NCBI RefSeq assembly: GCF_022682495.2
Contig: NC_071388.1
Coordinates: 178,093,622 to 178,157,621, forward strand
Direction: 5' to 3'
DNA: 64,000 nt
DNA from: Desmodus rotundus
Lineage: Eukaryota; Chordata; Mammalia; Chiroptera; Phyllostomidae
The stretch's first letter is position 1; the number at the start of each line of letters is the position of its first letter. Made by a program: the position numbers and the translations under genes. Shown here one piece after another: positions 37,842 to 50,498 of this stretch. The notes beneath the pieces were generated by a model that was given only the letters and a program-made list of their open reading frames with translations, was not told the DNA's origin and did no database searches.

Positions 37842-38302
37842 AGGTTGACCATTTTAAGAAAAACAAAGTACATAGTTGCATTTCAAATTAGGAATGTGTA
37901 CCTCTGTCAGAATGGCTATCGTCAACAAACAACAAGTGCTGACAAGAATGTGGAGAAAAGGGAACCTCAGTGCACTGTTGGTGGGAATGCAGACTGGTGC
38001 AGCCACTGTGGAAAGCAGTATGGAGTTACCTCAAAGAATTAAAAATGGAACCGCCTTATGACCCAACCATTCCACTTCTAGGAATATATCTGAACCTGAA
38101 ACACTATTTCCAAAGAATGTATGTACCCCTATGTTCATAGCAGTGTTATTTACAATAGCCAAGACTTGGAAGCAGGCCAAGTATCCATCAGTAGATGAGT
38201 TGATAAAAAAAGCTATGGTATATTTACACAGCGGAATACTACCTAGCCCTAAAAAAGGAAATCTTATCTTTTGCAACAGCATGAATGGACCTGGAGAATA
38301 TT

Positions 38303-39946
38303 TTTTAAAATTAAAGTATATTTTATTGATTATGCTATTACAATTGTCCCATTTTTTCTCCCCTTTATCCCCCTCCGCCCTGCACCCCCCCTCCCACCTG
38401 CATTCCCCCACCCTTTAGTTCATGTCCATGGGTGCTTCATGTAAGTTACTTGGTTTCTCCACTTCCTACACTATTCTTAATATAACCCTATTTTCTATCT
38501 ACCATTTATGCTTCTTATTGCCTCTACCTTTTTCCCCATACTCCCCCCTTCTCCTCCCCACTGATAACTCAATGTGATCTCCATTTCTGTGATTCTGTTC
38601 CTGTTCTGTTTGTTTGCTTAGTTTTTTTGTTTGTTTAAGTTCAGTTGTTGATAGTTGTGAATTTCTTGTCATTCTACTGTTCATATTTTTGATCTTCTTT
38701 TTCTTAGATAAGTCCCTTTAACATTTCATATAATAAGGGCTTGGTGATGATGAACTCCTTTAACTTGACCTTATCTGGGAAGCACTTTATCTGCCCTTCC
38801 ATTCCAAATGATAGCTTTGCTGGATGGAGTAATCTTGGATGGAGGTCCTTGCCTTTCATGACTTTGAATACTTCTTTCCAGCCACTTCTTGCCTGCAAGG
38901 TTTCTTTTGAGAAATCAGCTCATAGACATAAGGGTACTCCTTTGTAGGTAACTGTTTCCTTTTCTCTTGCTGCTTTTAAGATCCTTTCCTTATCTTTAAT
39001 CTTGGATAATGTGATTATGATGTGAGTTGCTGTATTCCTCCTTAGACCCCATTTCTTTGGGACTCTCTGTGCTTCCTGGACTTGTATGTCTATTTCCTTT
39101 GCCAGATTGGGGAAGTTCTCCTGCATTATTTTTTCAAATACATTTTCAATTTCTGCTCTTCCTCTTCTCCTTCTGGCACCCCTATGATTCAGATGTTGGA
39201 ACATTTAAAGTTGTCCCTTAAGTTCCTAAGCCTCTCCTCATTTTTTTGAATTCTTGTTTCTTCATTCTATTCTGATTGAATATTTATTTCTTCCTTCTGT
39301 TCCAAATTGTTGATTTGAGTCCCGCTTTCTTTCCCTTTACTCTTGGTTCTTTGTATGTTTTTATTTCACTTTGCATAGTTTGTGAATTTCACTTTTTCCT
39401 CTATTTTGCAACCATACTCAACCATTTCTGTGAGCATCCTGATTACCAGTGTTTTGAACTCTGCATCTGATAGGTTGGCTATCTCTTCATCAGTTAGTTC
39501 TATTTTTGGAGCTTTGATCTGTTCTTTCATTTGGGTCATTTTTTTTTCCTTGGCACACCTGTTACTTTGTAAGGGGTGGAGCCTTAGGAATTTGACAGGG
39601 TGGGGAAACCCACATCACTGCATTGTGGTGCTGTATGGGGGGGGGAGTCTGAGGGAACAATGCCACTTGCTCGGCTCTCTGTGGGCTTTCAGTCATTTTG
39701 GGTGGGTCTGTGCATGTTCTAGGACTCCTTGGGTCTCTCCAATGAACTCTCCTGTGGGGCTGGGAGTCTCTCATGCTGTCACAAACCCCACTGGCCTTCA
39801 CAGCCAGAGGTTTTGAGGCTTTTCCCTGCACTGGAACCCTGGGTTGTGCAGTCTGTCTTGCTCCCAGTTGCTTCCCTCCCAAGCCCATTTTCTCCACAGG
39901 CAAATGTGGGACCGACCAGTCTGCCAGCTGCTGCTTTGCCTGCCCC
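38303..39946 (-). mobile_element. HAL1 retrotransposon, copy 2, nested inverted in an L1
   Basis: It shows the same layout as the copy at 691-2125 but on the minus strand and with a longer 5' UTR (about 39946-39560). The ORF1 region spans about 39560-38707, ending in the same LLYEMLKGLI motif, then a purine-rich 3' UTR and a short A-rich end at 38303. It is flanked by perfect 16-bp duplications at 38287-38302 and 39947-39962 and splits a plus-strand L1. ORF1 is interrupted: a frame change lies just after the KGVPL segment near 38920. No ORF2 is present. The clean flanks suggest a fairly recent, probably full-length insertion moved by the L1 machinery in trans. Confidence 0.8.
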
Positions 39947-40239
39947 GGACCTGGAGAATATTATGGTAAGTGAAATGAGCCAGTCAGAGAAAGACACATA
40001 TCATGTGATTTGACTCGTATGTGGAATCTAATGAACAAAATAGTTTAACATACAAAATAGGAACAGACTCATGGATACAGAGAACAGACAGCTGTCAGAG
40101 GGGAAGGGGATTTGGGGCTGGGTGAAAAAGGTGAAGGGATTAAGCAAAGGAAAACTCAAAGACACATGGTGATTACTAGAGGGAAAGGAGGGTGAGTTGA
40201 GGTAGAAGCGGGTAAAGGGGAAATAAATGGTGATAAATG

Positions 40240-40302
40240 GTGTATTGTATTGTGTGTTCACCACCCCACAACTTGGGGTGGTGAACACACAATACAATAC
40301 AC
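40240..40302. repeat. Perfect 29-bp inverted repeat with 5-nt loop
   Basis: Arms at 40240-40268 and 40274-40302 are exact complements, with a CAACT loop. The right arm is normal L1 3' UTR text, so the left arm is probably a secondary inverted copy. Confidence 0.95.
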
Positions 40303-41082
40303 AGATGATGTATACTATACAACTGTATGCCTGAAATCTATATAATTTTGTTAACCAATGTCATCCCAATAAATTCAATAAAAAATAATTTAAAATGAAA
40401 ATTAAAATAATAATGGCACAAATAGTAAAGGTAAAAAGCATGGCGAATGAGTCTTTTTTGTTGGCATGTGTTATTATGAACATACCTAATAGAACTATTT
40501 GATACTGAAGGGTGAGCTGATTTGTCAACATGAATATTCAGATGAACATATAGCTCGGTAAAACCTGAAGCTTTTATTTGCACAGTATATGATTTAAACT
40601 CACCTCGAAAGTTTATGAAAGGTGACTTTCTCTAAACATATTCAAGAGAAAAGCAAATCATTAGGAACATTTTTAAAAGCTCAATTTGACTATATAGCTT
40701 TTTTTTTGAGTTAGTCGTCATTCTTGACGTATACCCAATATAAAATTATATCTATTAAGTACAGCAAGATGCTTTCACTCACTTGATAAGGCAAGCTGCT
40801 CTACTTTTTCTTGAATTCAGCCATCTCCAAGTTCGGACTGTTCAACACAAACAAGACACAACAAAACGTCTCTAAAGAAAGATCACACATACATGCAAAA
40901 CCACCCAGGGATGGGGTACTGTTTCCTTCCCCTGTGAGGTCTGTTTAAAATTCGATCAAAGAATAGGGGCTTTTCTTTCCCTGAAAGATTTTATATTCAG
41001 CAGATCTTTCAATTAAGACTATGGCTAAAATGTCAGGAAGTGTAGCAAATATGAGGGCTGTGAACCCACAATATACACGGCA

Positions 41083-41640
41083 GGCAGACTTCTAGGATGG
41101 CCCCCAGGATTCTCACCCTCTAGTGTACACACCTTGTACCATCCACGCCCCTGGAGTATGGGTCGAGTTTGTGAGTACGATGGGAACACGCCTGTGACCT
41201 CTCAGGGCAAACAGAATCTTGCAACTGTGATTAAGATTGACCTTGAGTTAAACAAAAGGGAAATATCTCAGCGGATCTGAGCTACTGATGTGAGCCCTCT
41301 AAATCTGGGTCTAAAGGTCAGAGACAGGAAGTTGTAAGAGATTCAAACTGGGGGGAGAATTCTGCTGGTCTGGAAGGAGCAAACAGCCACTTTGTGGAGG
41401 GCCACAGAGCAGAAAACCACATGGGAGGTCAGGAGGGCAGAGCCACCTGCTCAGCAGCCAGTAAGAAAACAGGAACCTCAGCCCACAACAGCCCAGATGA
41501 GTCTCAGGACAGTAGATCTGGGCGGCACCTTGATTTCCGAAGTGTGCTTCTGAGCAGGAAACCCAGTTGGTCTGTACCCGGACTTCTAGGTGTTGTTTGA
41601 AGCTGTTAATTTGTAACTTGCTATGCAGCAATAAAAAAAT
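41083..41640 (+). mobile_element. MLT1-type LTR (ERVL-MaLR)
   Basis: It follows the MLT1-family order: 'ggatggcccccaggattctc' start, 'gattaagattgaccttgagt', 'ggtctaaaggtcagaga', 'caccttgatttccg', and the 'cggacttctagg...aatttgtaacttgctatgcagcaat' end. Solo LTR remnant. Confidence 0.6.
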
Positions 41641-41775
41641 GTGTATTATGGGAAGGGAGTGAAGAAGTGGGGATTGAAAAAACGGAGAAAAACAAAGGGT
41701 TTTTGGAAAGGCCTATGAAGCTTTCACGCTGGACACTCAAGTGGCCAATAATACTGGGGTGGGTTCAAGATAATT

Positions 41776-41942
41776 TTTAAAAATTTCTTTATTGTTGTTA
41801 ATTACAGTTGTCTGCATTTGCCCCTCCCCCACCCGAGCCAAACCCACCTCCCTCCCTTGCTTCCACCCTCCCCTTAGGTTCTGTCCACGTCCTTTATAGT
41901 AGTTCCTGAAAATCCTTCTCCTCACTGTCCCCTCCGGCTATT
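41776..41942 (-). mobile_element. 167-bp L1 3' tail with 14-bp target-site duplications
   Basis: Antisense L1 3' UTR (T-rich start, C-rich body). It is flanked by perfect 14-bp duplications (ggttcaagataatt) at 41762-41775 and 41943-41956. Confidence 0.8.
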
Positions 41943-42697
41943 GGTTCAAGATAATTCTTTAAGTATTCACGTAAAATATTAAAGCTTCTAGTTGTGTATT
42001 TCTCATCTTCAAAATTTTACTTCTGGGGGTATACTTAAAATATGCATAATGCAGATGATTTATATGTGTTCACATATTTAGAGACCCTGGCTAACAGTTA
42101 GGAAAAGAACTTCCGATCCATGTGTAAGACACGCCTCAAAGGGTGCCCCAGCCCCCACCCCTTGTTTGCTCCTCTCATTCATTCTGTAGTAAAGCTTACG
42201 TCTATGCTGGCACCTTGTAATCCCGAGGACAGTCTTTCTAGGAGCCCTAGCAAGTTAAATTTTATTGACTGAAGCGATGTTGGACAATTACTATCTGGGG
42301 CACTTGTTAACACAGAATCCCAGGCCTCTTTCTTTCAGATCAAATTTAGCAGTTCTGGGAGAATTGGAAATCTATTTACAAACCACGTGTAAATCACTGC
42401 AATTTTCATGGAACTGGGAAAACGGGCGCCCAGAAATACATAATGTATCGAGTTAGCGTAAGGAGAGTGGAGAGTGTGGTCTCTGCCAGAGACGTAACTG
42501 TGCAGTTCTTTAAAACTGAACGTGAACCATGGAATGTCCATAAAATGCATGTGGGAAGCTACAAGACACCAAACTGGGAAATACTAAGTTTACCTTGTTG
42601 CCAATATTTACCTGTGATGTATCATGTTTTTCATATCCCACACACAGGCATCCAACTTTCTGAAATGCTGGACAGGCTATAATCATTTTTAAGGGTG

Positions 42698-42719
42698 TGT
42701 GTGTGTGTGTGTGTGTGTG
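42698..42719. repeat. GT dinucleotide microsatellite
   Basis: An uninterrupted run of about 11 GT units, continuing imperfectly to about 42727. Likely polymorphic. Confidence 0.95.
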
Positions 42720-43637
42720 AGTGTGAGATGGTATTACGGACTGTATGTGAAATGGTTCACAATCTCTCACCAAATGTTCTTGTTCACCAGATTTATTGTC
42801 GAACATTCAGAACACCAGATTATGACAGATTGGAAAGAAAGCACCAAAAATTGCTACACATTAATACCTGAGCAGAGACTTAGGGCAAATATTCACCTGT
42901 TAAACCCCACACCATAATGTTGAAACACAGATACAAACATTCACCACACTCTACAGAGTACAATAAATTGCATTTTGTGAATTACAACCAGTGAGTGTCA
43001 TAATGTTAATTATATACCATACCAAAAATACACAGAAGTATATTGAGTACACCACACACTGTACAAAGCTGGAAAAGATCATGCACGTGTACATGGAACG
43101 GCTGCAAGGTGACAATATTTTTCAGTATATACTATAGGACAAATTTCTTTGTACTGAAGTATTGTTACTATTCACTGCGTTTTCTGGATGAGAACAAAAT
43201 TATCAACCTGCAAATAAATGAACACTGAGTCTATCTCAGCGCAACACAGTTTACCGTCTATAAACTTTTAACAGCAATACAAAAAGTGACGCAGGCTAGC
43301 AGCCATTATCTGATTACATACCCTCGCCCAAACTGCTTCCAACTCAGCTGGACTATGCTTTAAGGAAAGACTTGTTTTCTTTCTGCATACTTTTAGAGAA
43401 ACCTGTATTTACGTCTTTATGGGAAAGTAATGAACATAAAATGGGAAGAAAGAAATGTGTTAAGTTTACATTCAAAATTAAAACACAAAAATATACAAAA
43501 AATTAAGAGAGATGTGGGCTTCTTTTAGCAGAGACCATGAACATCTATGAATGAAATAATTTGTTTTAATAGAAATTATATCCATAATTTTAAATAAACA
43601 GTGTAAAAATGCAAGTCTTTACATTAAAGAAACAAGC

Positions 43638-43694
43638 GATGGGGAGAAAAGGCATACACCTGTAATGGAATAACAATAAAAATTAAAAAAAAAA
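43638..43694 (+). mobile_element. 57-bp L1/HAL1 3' tail with 12-bp target-site duplications
   Basis: Only the last bases of an L1-type 3' UTR plus its A-rich tail were inserted. Perfect 12-bp duplications (aaagaaacaagc) are at 43626-43637 and 43695-43706. It lies in the probable PGAP1 3' UTR, antisense to it. Confidence 0.7.
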
Positions 43695-44484
43695 AAAGAA
43701 ACAAGCAAAACTGGAGCCAGTTCTCTAAGTCTTAAAAATAATTAGGAAAGAAAAAGAAAAACAGAAAAGGGGAAAATAATATTTTTAAATATACTACATA
43801 AATCTTAGTGTACTGAAAAATCATTATTCAGTAAAATTACTTTATTTTACACCTAAATATAAACCTCAGTAATCTGAGGGGAAAAAGTACAGGGCTTAGG
43901 GAAGAAGTTGTCTTGATATTTATTTAAAAAGACAAGAAATTACACTGCAGATTAAGATTAATCTTTCTGTGTTTAATAAATTCAGAACAGAAGTGCGACC
44001 ACCATCTTCTTAAAAATTACTTTCAGAAACTTTTGTCACACATAAACTTCTGTATCTGTAAAGTCTAGGTCAATTTTAGTTTGAAATGAGAACTCTGAAA
44101 GTTAAGAGCTGCCGCTAGAGCAAAAGTTCTGCAAACACTAAGGGAAATACTTTTATTTAAAATTTTTACTTCACCAGCCTCAGAAAAATAAAAAAAGGAG
44201 TTGGGGCCAATTTGAGAAGACCACCACTAATAAAATACACAGTTATAAAACTGCAGGGCATTCCTTCATCATTTTAAGGCACAGTCTATTTTATCTCAAA
44301 CAACTGTAAGTTCAAGGTCACAGTGATAATATGCATTCAATTTTGGTCTGGTTTCTCACGGGTACATTGCTACACTTAGTTAGCCATAAGTTGAAAAAAA
44401 CCACAATACAGTCACTTTAAAATAATATATTTAAGTCATTTTTGTATTTTAAAAAATGTAAACACACAATACAATTTCCTAATT

Positions 44485-44492
44485 TATATACA
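44485..44492 (-). promoter_or_regulatory. Pumilio-type site in the PGAP1 3' UTR
   Basis: The minus strand reads TGTATATA, matching the UGUANAUA core bound by PUM1/PUM2. It lies in the putative 3' UTR. An 8-mer occurs by chance, so this is only a candidate. Confidence 0.3.
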
Positions 44493-46841
44493 CTAAAAAT
44501 TGGAGTTTTCCCCCCTTCACGGCAGAGGAAGAGAAGGTTATTTCTACGAATATTCAAATAAATATATATTTGATTATGTAGAAAGCACGGTTATGTTAAA
44601 TACAGGCATCACCTACTTAGGATAAAATTATTCAACACAAAAGGCAAACTCATTCCAAAAAACAGTGTTCACCTAATTTTTAGGTCTTGTACATCATCTT
44701 TTTCCTAATATTCATAGTCCCCACCAGATTACTGGATAAACTGTCACTAAATCAATGCTAAACATTTTCATATTTGGATTTCTCAGCTGCCTCTTTACTT
44801 CCAAGGCGGCTTATGCGAACTGCACCAACATTAGGAGGCAGAGAAACAGTAAGTGACATTAAATTAAGGGAAGTACTATAATATGAGGGACTAAAATTCC
44901 CTTCGAGAATTTGTATGGGGAGAAATTAAAGAACTTTAACCAGGTAAACATCACAGTTTTTGAGTCTATCATATTTCTACTTTTCTCTCAAGAGTACAAC
45001 ACTGTACCAATATTAACACTTTAGCATTCACACCTTGATTTTTAAAGTATTTTCCTTAAGATATGCATTTTAAAATATCTACCTCATTGTATTACGTTAG
45101 GTTCTACTGGATAATTTTCTCCTGTGAAACATGTGACTGGATGAAGGGACTGAATAGAAATACAAAGAAAGCAAATTCTATAAACTTTCATCACATAAAT
45201 GAGACACCTGTACTAAAAATGATCTGTGCAACAAATTTAAAGTTTTATGTCACAGAATGAATCTAAAGTAAGACTACTTCAAATGATTACTTCAATTAAT
45301 TACTTCAATAATGAGAGATCATTACTGGGTAAACTAACTTTTACCCCTCAAAATCAGAGAACATTATTTCAGAAATCAGATGAAATAGAATGTAACTGTG
45401 CTATAAGTTTTATATATTTTCCAAGAAAAGTTAGGGTACAGAATATAAGTTTTGAGGATTTCCATATCTAGTATAAGTCCTAACTGAAAAATACTGAAAA
45501 ATTATTTTTGCTTTAATCCCAATATGCTAAGAGCTCACTGGCACAGGTATCTGGAGGTATTTTACATTCCTGTTTAGCTTTGGTGGCAAAGTGTGTTTTG
45601 CTAACCATATGAATACAGTTGCATTTTCCAATGTATAAGTTTATGCTAAAAAAAAACCCCAAATGTGTCTTTGTTTTCCTTAAAAAAGAGATGTAAAAAG
45701 TTCAATATGAAACAAAACAAGTGCAATATGAAATACAAAATATGCCTATCAGTTAGGCTTTTGAACAGTTAATAGTTCTATGCTTTGTGTATAAATCTTT
45801 TACTAGTAACCTTACTGCTATAGAAATACTAAAAACCAAGAGAACATTAAAAAAACAGCATACTAACTTTACAAAAATGGCTACCTTTAGACTTCCTAAA
45901 CTAAGATTAGAATTCAAATATGCAAATAAATTTACACATAACTAATCAAAATACATCAACAGTTTTTCTCGTAAGTGTTCAAAGTTACAATGTACAGAAT
46001 CAGTGCAGAATAATTCTGACTCATATACATCAAGTTCTATACAAAGTCATCAGAAAGTAACTGGTTACTTGGTATTTCAAAACAGCCATTTTTGGAACAT
46101 AACATGCCCAACACTTTTAGTAAGTACTGCACTTGATTTAAAAAACTTCAGCCATGGACAATGTTATCAAAGTGCGGCTGAGAATATCATGTAGCTTTTG
46201 AAGGACGTGTTACCAATTGATGTGTGCTGTTACACAGGGGCAGGCAGAACGAGGTTTACAGCTGTGAGTGCATGAGACACAGTTTATTTGTGTTTTTATT
46301 ATTGTATTATTTACTCTCCAGGTGAACTGCTGTAAGCCTACTTTTGCCTATCCTAGTATTTATACTATTAATGAATAGTAGCCTATTCTATTTCCAAATT
46401 TTATTCCACTCTTAAAACTAAGTTATTAATATACAAAAGTCATTCTTCTGGATTCGGGATCCATCATCGAGGAAAGTGAATTCTGGAGCATTTCAGTACA
46501 CATAACAGGGTTTGGATTACTGACCTGACTTTTCTTTCCTACCATCCTTGTTAACAATAAAGAATGTGAGGAGCCTCAGAGCGTTCTACTTCCTCAGGCT
46601 GCTAAAACTTATTGTGAAAGAATAAATAAAAGTTCATTAAAGAATTTGAAATATCCTTTATTCAAAAGGACTGGGCTAAAACAGCTCCCCATCATCCTAC
46701 TATTTCATAGAATTACCTTCTACATTTATCTATCTTTTGTGGCAACAAGATTTTTGGTCAGGGTCTAATTTCATAATACAAAGATACTTCTGTTGCTTCC
46801 TTTACCCTGGGGAATGCCATGCTCTCCAAACTGCCCCCCCC

Positions 46842-46854
46842 CCCCCAAGGTATC
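46842..46854. repeat. Poly-C run
   Basis: A run of about 12-13 C in the probable PGAP1 3' UTR (poly-G in the transcript). Confidence 0.9.
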
Positions 46855-46986
46855 CTGTTCCCTATGAAATACTGAGAAAACAAAGGCTGATGATGAAAGG
46901 TCACAGAAGGTCACAGCACATTTACATTTTTTTTCTGACTTTAATTTACTAAAATTGCAAATGCAACGCTGTAAAGTTTTGCACTA

Positions 46987-47060
46987 CACCTTATAATAAA
47001 GCAAGACATTACACTAATTTAGACACCTTATAATAAAGCAAGACATTACACTAATTTAGA
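46987..47060. repeat. Exact tandem duplication of a 37-bp unit
   Basis: Copies at 46987-47023 and 47024-47060 are identical. Each unit contains AATAAA on the plus strand. It lies in the probable PGAP1 3' UTR. Confidence 0.97.
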
Positions 47061-49222
47061 CCTAACACGGGAGATGAAAACATAGCCCAACTGTATTACT
47101 GGGGGTTCGAGAATCAGCTGCCCTAGTCTGTCTCACAATCTTTGTGCTTCCCCCGTTTTTCCCAGAGCTTTCAGGAACTGAACTGAAAACTGAGTTTTGC
47201 TTCCTTTTATTATTTCCCTTGACCACCTTCTGAAAGAAGTGCTAATGAGCTACGACGTGAAGTAAACAAACTATGCTGTAAGCGGAAATTCTGAAGTTAA
47301 GTACTGGAACTAGATAAAGAACAGGCCAGACAGTATGCCTCCTGTGCATGTGAGGGGCGTAGAAATGTGACCGCCGCATGGCTGATGCGACCGACAATCA
47401 ATAACAAGCACTTTCCGGGCCTGCTGGCATCTTTCCTTCTTGTTCCTTACTATATAATCGTGTAGACATCACAGGGAAGTTCGATCAGGAAAAGGTTTCC
47501 ATTATATATCCAAATTTATCTGACCAAAATATGAAAAACAAAGATTGATACATGATCAATGTATATTGAAGAGACTAAAAAAAACAAGTCAGTGTTAATC
47601 AGGCACAAGTGGTTTTTTTTAGGACTGCTTTTTTAAGTACTTTCATTCTGGGTGACAAACAAGAAAAGAGTGAGCAGGACCTGTTTAATTTCTGGCATGA
47701 ACGAGATCCAGAAAAAAAGGGCTTCAGTGATTTCTACTGTGTTATCAGGTCTAAATTATAAGGTACTAGCTCTGGAGGAAGCTTCAGAAACACTGGAAGT
47801 ACTAGTGTTTTTCCTGCCCAGTCTCTGTTTAATCGAGGTACCAACAGTAAGGTCCAGGAGTAATTTTTATAAGCAAAAAGTTACTCAGTTACTCAAAACC
47901 CAACAAGTTCTAAATAAAAAATGTAACATTAGAGCTCAGAAGTTTGTTGAACTAGACAGTCCCTAATTACCAATCAATAATTTCATTTTTAGTAATAACA
48001 CTATCAAAGCTCTGTAGTTTCACCAGCTAATGTAGGTTGTCAGCATGACAGAAACAATCCGTAATTTAAACAGAAAAGCACTTTCCTTTACTCCAGTGAC
48101 AGAAACATCCATATTGGCTAATCCTCAGAGCCCACCTTCTCCTCTCTGGTAGTGATTTGGGTTTAAAGTACATCAAGACTTGGTGAAGACCCTGTGGAAA
48201 TGTTTAAGAAATGTCTATATGTTCATGTATACAATGGCTAAAGACTCAATCTACTGTCTTTTCTAAAATGTTTATTAGAATCCTTTTTGCAGCTCTAAAA
48301 TGAAATACCTTGTTAGAATAAATAAGACTTTAAAACTTGATAACTACACTCACATGGAATTTGGTAGTGACAATGAGTGTGCCTTGTCTGCTGCTTTAAA
48401 AAGCCAATGTGCACTACTACTCACAAATGGGAAACTGAAGCTTGTTAGTTACACTGTATTCATGAGCAGCACTCACTAAACACGGAGACTTCACATCACA
48501 AAACCCAATGATTATGGCTGTCAACAGGATTCGAATTAGTGAGTATTTCTAAAGCTCTTTCTGTACATAAACCTAAGTTCAAACTCAGAAATAGTTAAGT
48601 GACATATTTAATCTGTAACTTGAAGTGCAATTACACCCATGAAAAAAATAACATACCATGAGTACCGAAGTTGCCTATGAGAATATGTATAGACACACAT
48701 CGGCAGATGTGTCCTTACTGAAACACGGGTGGTGTACCGTGGGACAAGGGTATAATCTAACATATTCTCTTTCCTTTCAGGTACTGAACACGCAAGCATT
48801 TTGTATTTTATCCTCTTTGCAACTTCTCTCAAATAAGAGCCTGGTATGTCTGCCATAAATGCTATGAGGTTACCACTTCTCTTCAATGGAATTAGTGAAA
48901 ACACGACTTCTGAATAGGCATGAAGTTGGGAAAGACAACAGTGGAATCAAACAAACTTACAAGCCTCAGAAATAACAGCAAGACCCTCTTTGATGCAAAA
49001 AGAGCAAGGACCTGAGGAACAACTGAGAAGAGAAGGGGAGTGACCCTGTACCGGCCGTAATGTGGGGATAACCCTCCACAGGCAGTAACAGCTGAGAGGT
49101 TCTAATGGAATCCAGATGCAACGGCAGATAAGATGAACTTGGTACTCTAATACTAAGAAGGACACAAGTTCACAGGTGCAACAGCGGAATTACTGAGACT
49201 TAAGGACTTGAGAGGTTTTAGG

Positions 49223-49230
49223 TATTTACA
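49223..49230 (-). promoter_or_regulatory. Second Pumilio-type site in the PGAP1 3' UTR
   Basis: The minus strand reads TGTAAATA, again fitting UGUANAUA, about 1.3 kb after the stop codon. Candidate only. Confidence 0.3.
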
Positions 49231-50498
49231 GCATATACACCCAAAGGAAGGGCTCTATCAGCCAGATATACCTCAGCCTGAGTTTATACTTTCTTAAGGC
49301 AAAGATACCTAGCTCCATTACCTACTTCCTACTCTAGTAGCTAAAAATGAGCTGAAATCTGAAGTGAAATAGAAATATTCTCCTCCCTGTCAAACAACGA
49401 TCACCTTGGCAAATTAAGATTGCACTGTTAAACCTAGTGGCTAAAGCCTCCAATTTATTCAAATATACTGTTCACACTTACGCTATTAATGGGGCAACAG
49501 TTTGTCTGTTAGTCCATTAATAGTATAATTTTATACACCAAATGTGGTACTGTACTTGATCATGCTAATTTTTTCCCACAGTAGTCAAGAACTGAAAACC
49601 CGGAGTTTTTCTGACCACTGGAATTCAGTTACTTTAATAATCCATCTGGACCTGAGGCACTTTCGGCAACCATGGGTCAATGGTAAAACTGGTAAAGGAA
49701 ATAGCATAGAATGAATAACTGATGTGTTCCAATCCCAGTAAGAATCAATGGAAATTTTCTTCAAATTTAACAACAGATCTCTGCAGTAAGTCTCAAATTC
49801 ACCAAGAATAAAACTACGGTTTGCATTTGTAAAGCAACAAGAAAATTTCATTAAGTTCTAAGTTTGAATTATTTCCGTCCATCAGTGTTACGGTGGTTAC
49901 TAAGAAAACATGTCTCCTCAGAATAAAAAGTTGTATTTTCACAGATGTAAGGAAACAAAAGACCTTCGTGGTTCACCATGGCTGCCGAGAACTGACCAAA
50001 CACTCTCTGTGGCTACTTCATTTGCGAAAAACCACATGGTTGTGAATTTCATCAATCTTTTGAAACTGTTTTCTCAATAAGTACTGTAGCAAATACAAAG
50101 TAACCCACTTTCAGAAGACAGTTTGATGAAATGAGCAGAATGCTTGCGGTGAGGCTACAAAGAATGCTTTACATTTACGAGGTGTTTAGGAGAAGCTCCC
50201 TGGTGTGACCAGCTAAGCAGACTAGCTGATACGCAGGAGTCCTCAAAGACAGTGCCCACCGTGTCCTTTTACCAGTTTTTTAAAAAATGAGTATTACACA
50301 GATGCCACACCACCAGACAGAACCATGCTTCAACTACTCTCTTCAAGCATTACAAAACTAATTTCCTATTTTCAACAGTGTAAAAATAGACGTGTCTTCT
50401 CCGAAGGATCTTGTTGTCTATGTTGACGGATCTGTGCAACCCTTCTTATTACTGACCCTAAGGGCAAAAATCAACATTGTCATCCCTTAAATCCCACC

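Larger units (their letters stand above)
37895..40388 (+). mobile_element. L1 3' end (ORF2 C-terminus and 3' UTR), interrupted by HAL1
   Basis: The left part (37895-38302) translates in pieces to the C-terminal end of L1 ORF2. The right part (39963-40388) continues after the HAL1 insertion into the 3' UTR and ends in an AATAAATTCAATAAA-like tail. It is 5'-truncated and has frameshifts. The 3' UTR holds a striking 29-bp hairpin at 40240-40302. Confidence 0.8.
42261..50498 (-). other. PGAP1: Probable long PGAP1 3' UTR
   Basis: From the PGAP1 stop leftwards there are about 8.2 kb with no supportable coding exon. Interspersed repeats are sparse compared with the rest of the window; only a 57-bp L1-type tail and a 37-bp tandem duplication stand out. 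Human PGAP1 is known for a very long 3' UTR, so this stretch is most likely transcribed as one. Minus-strand AATAAA signals occur at many places, for example 43848-43853 and the most distal at 42261-42266, so the true end, or several ends, cannot be chosen from sequence alone. Confidence 0.6.

Noticed and set aside
39382..39816. A 144-codon plus-strand frame
   Set aside because: It is the antisense of HAL1 ORF1 and 5' UTR.
47595..47966. A 104-codon plus-strand frame (47652-47966) in the PGAP1 3' UTR region
   Set aside because: It is antisense to the presumed transcript, has no recognised domain, and is of a length expected by chance.
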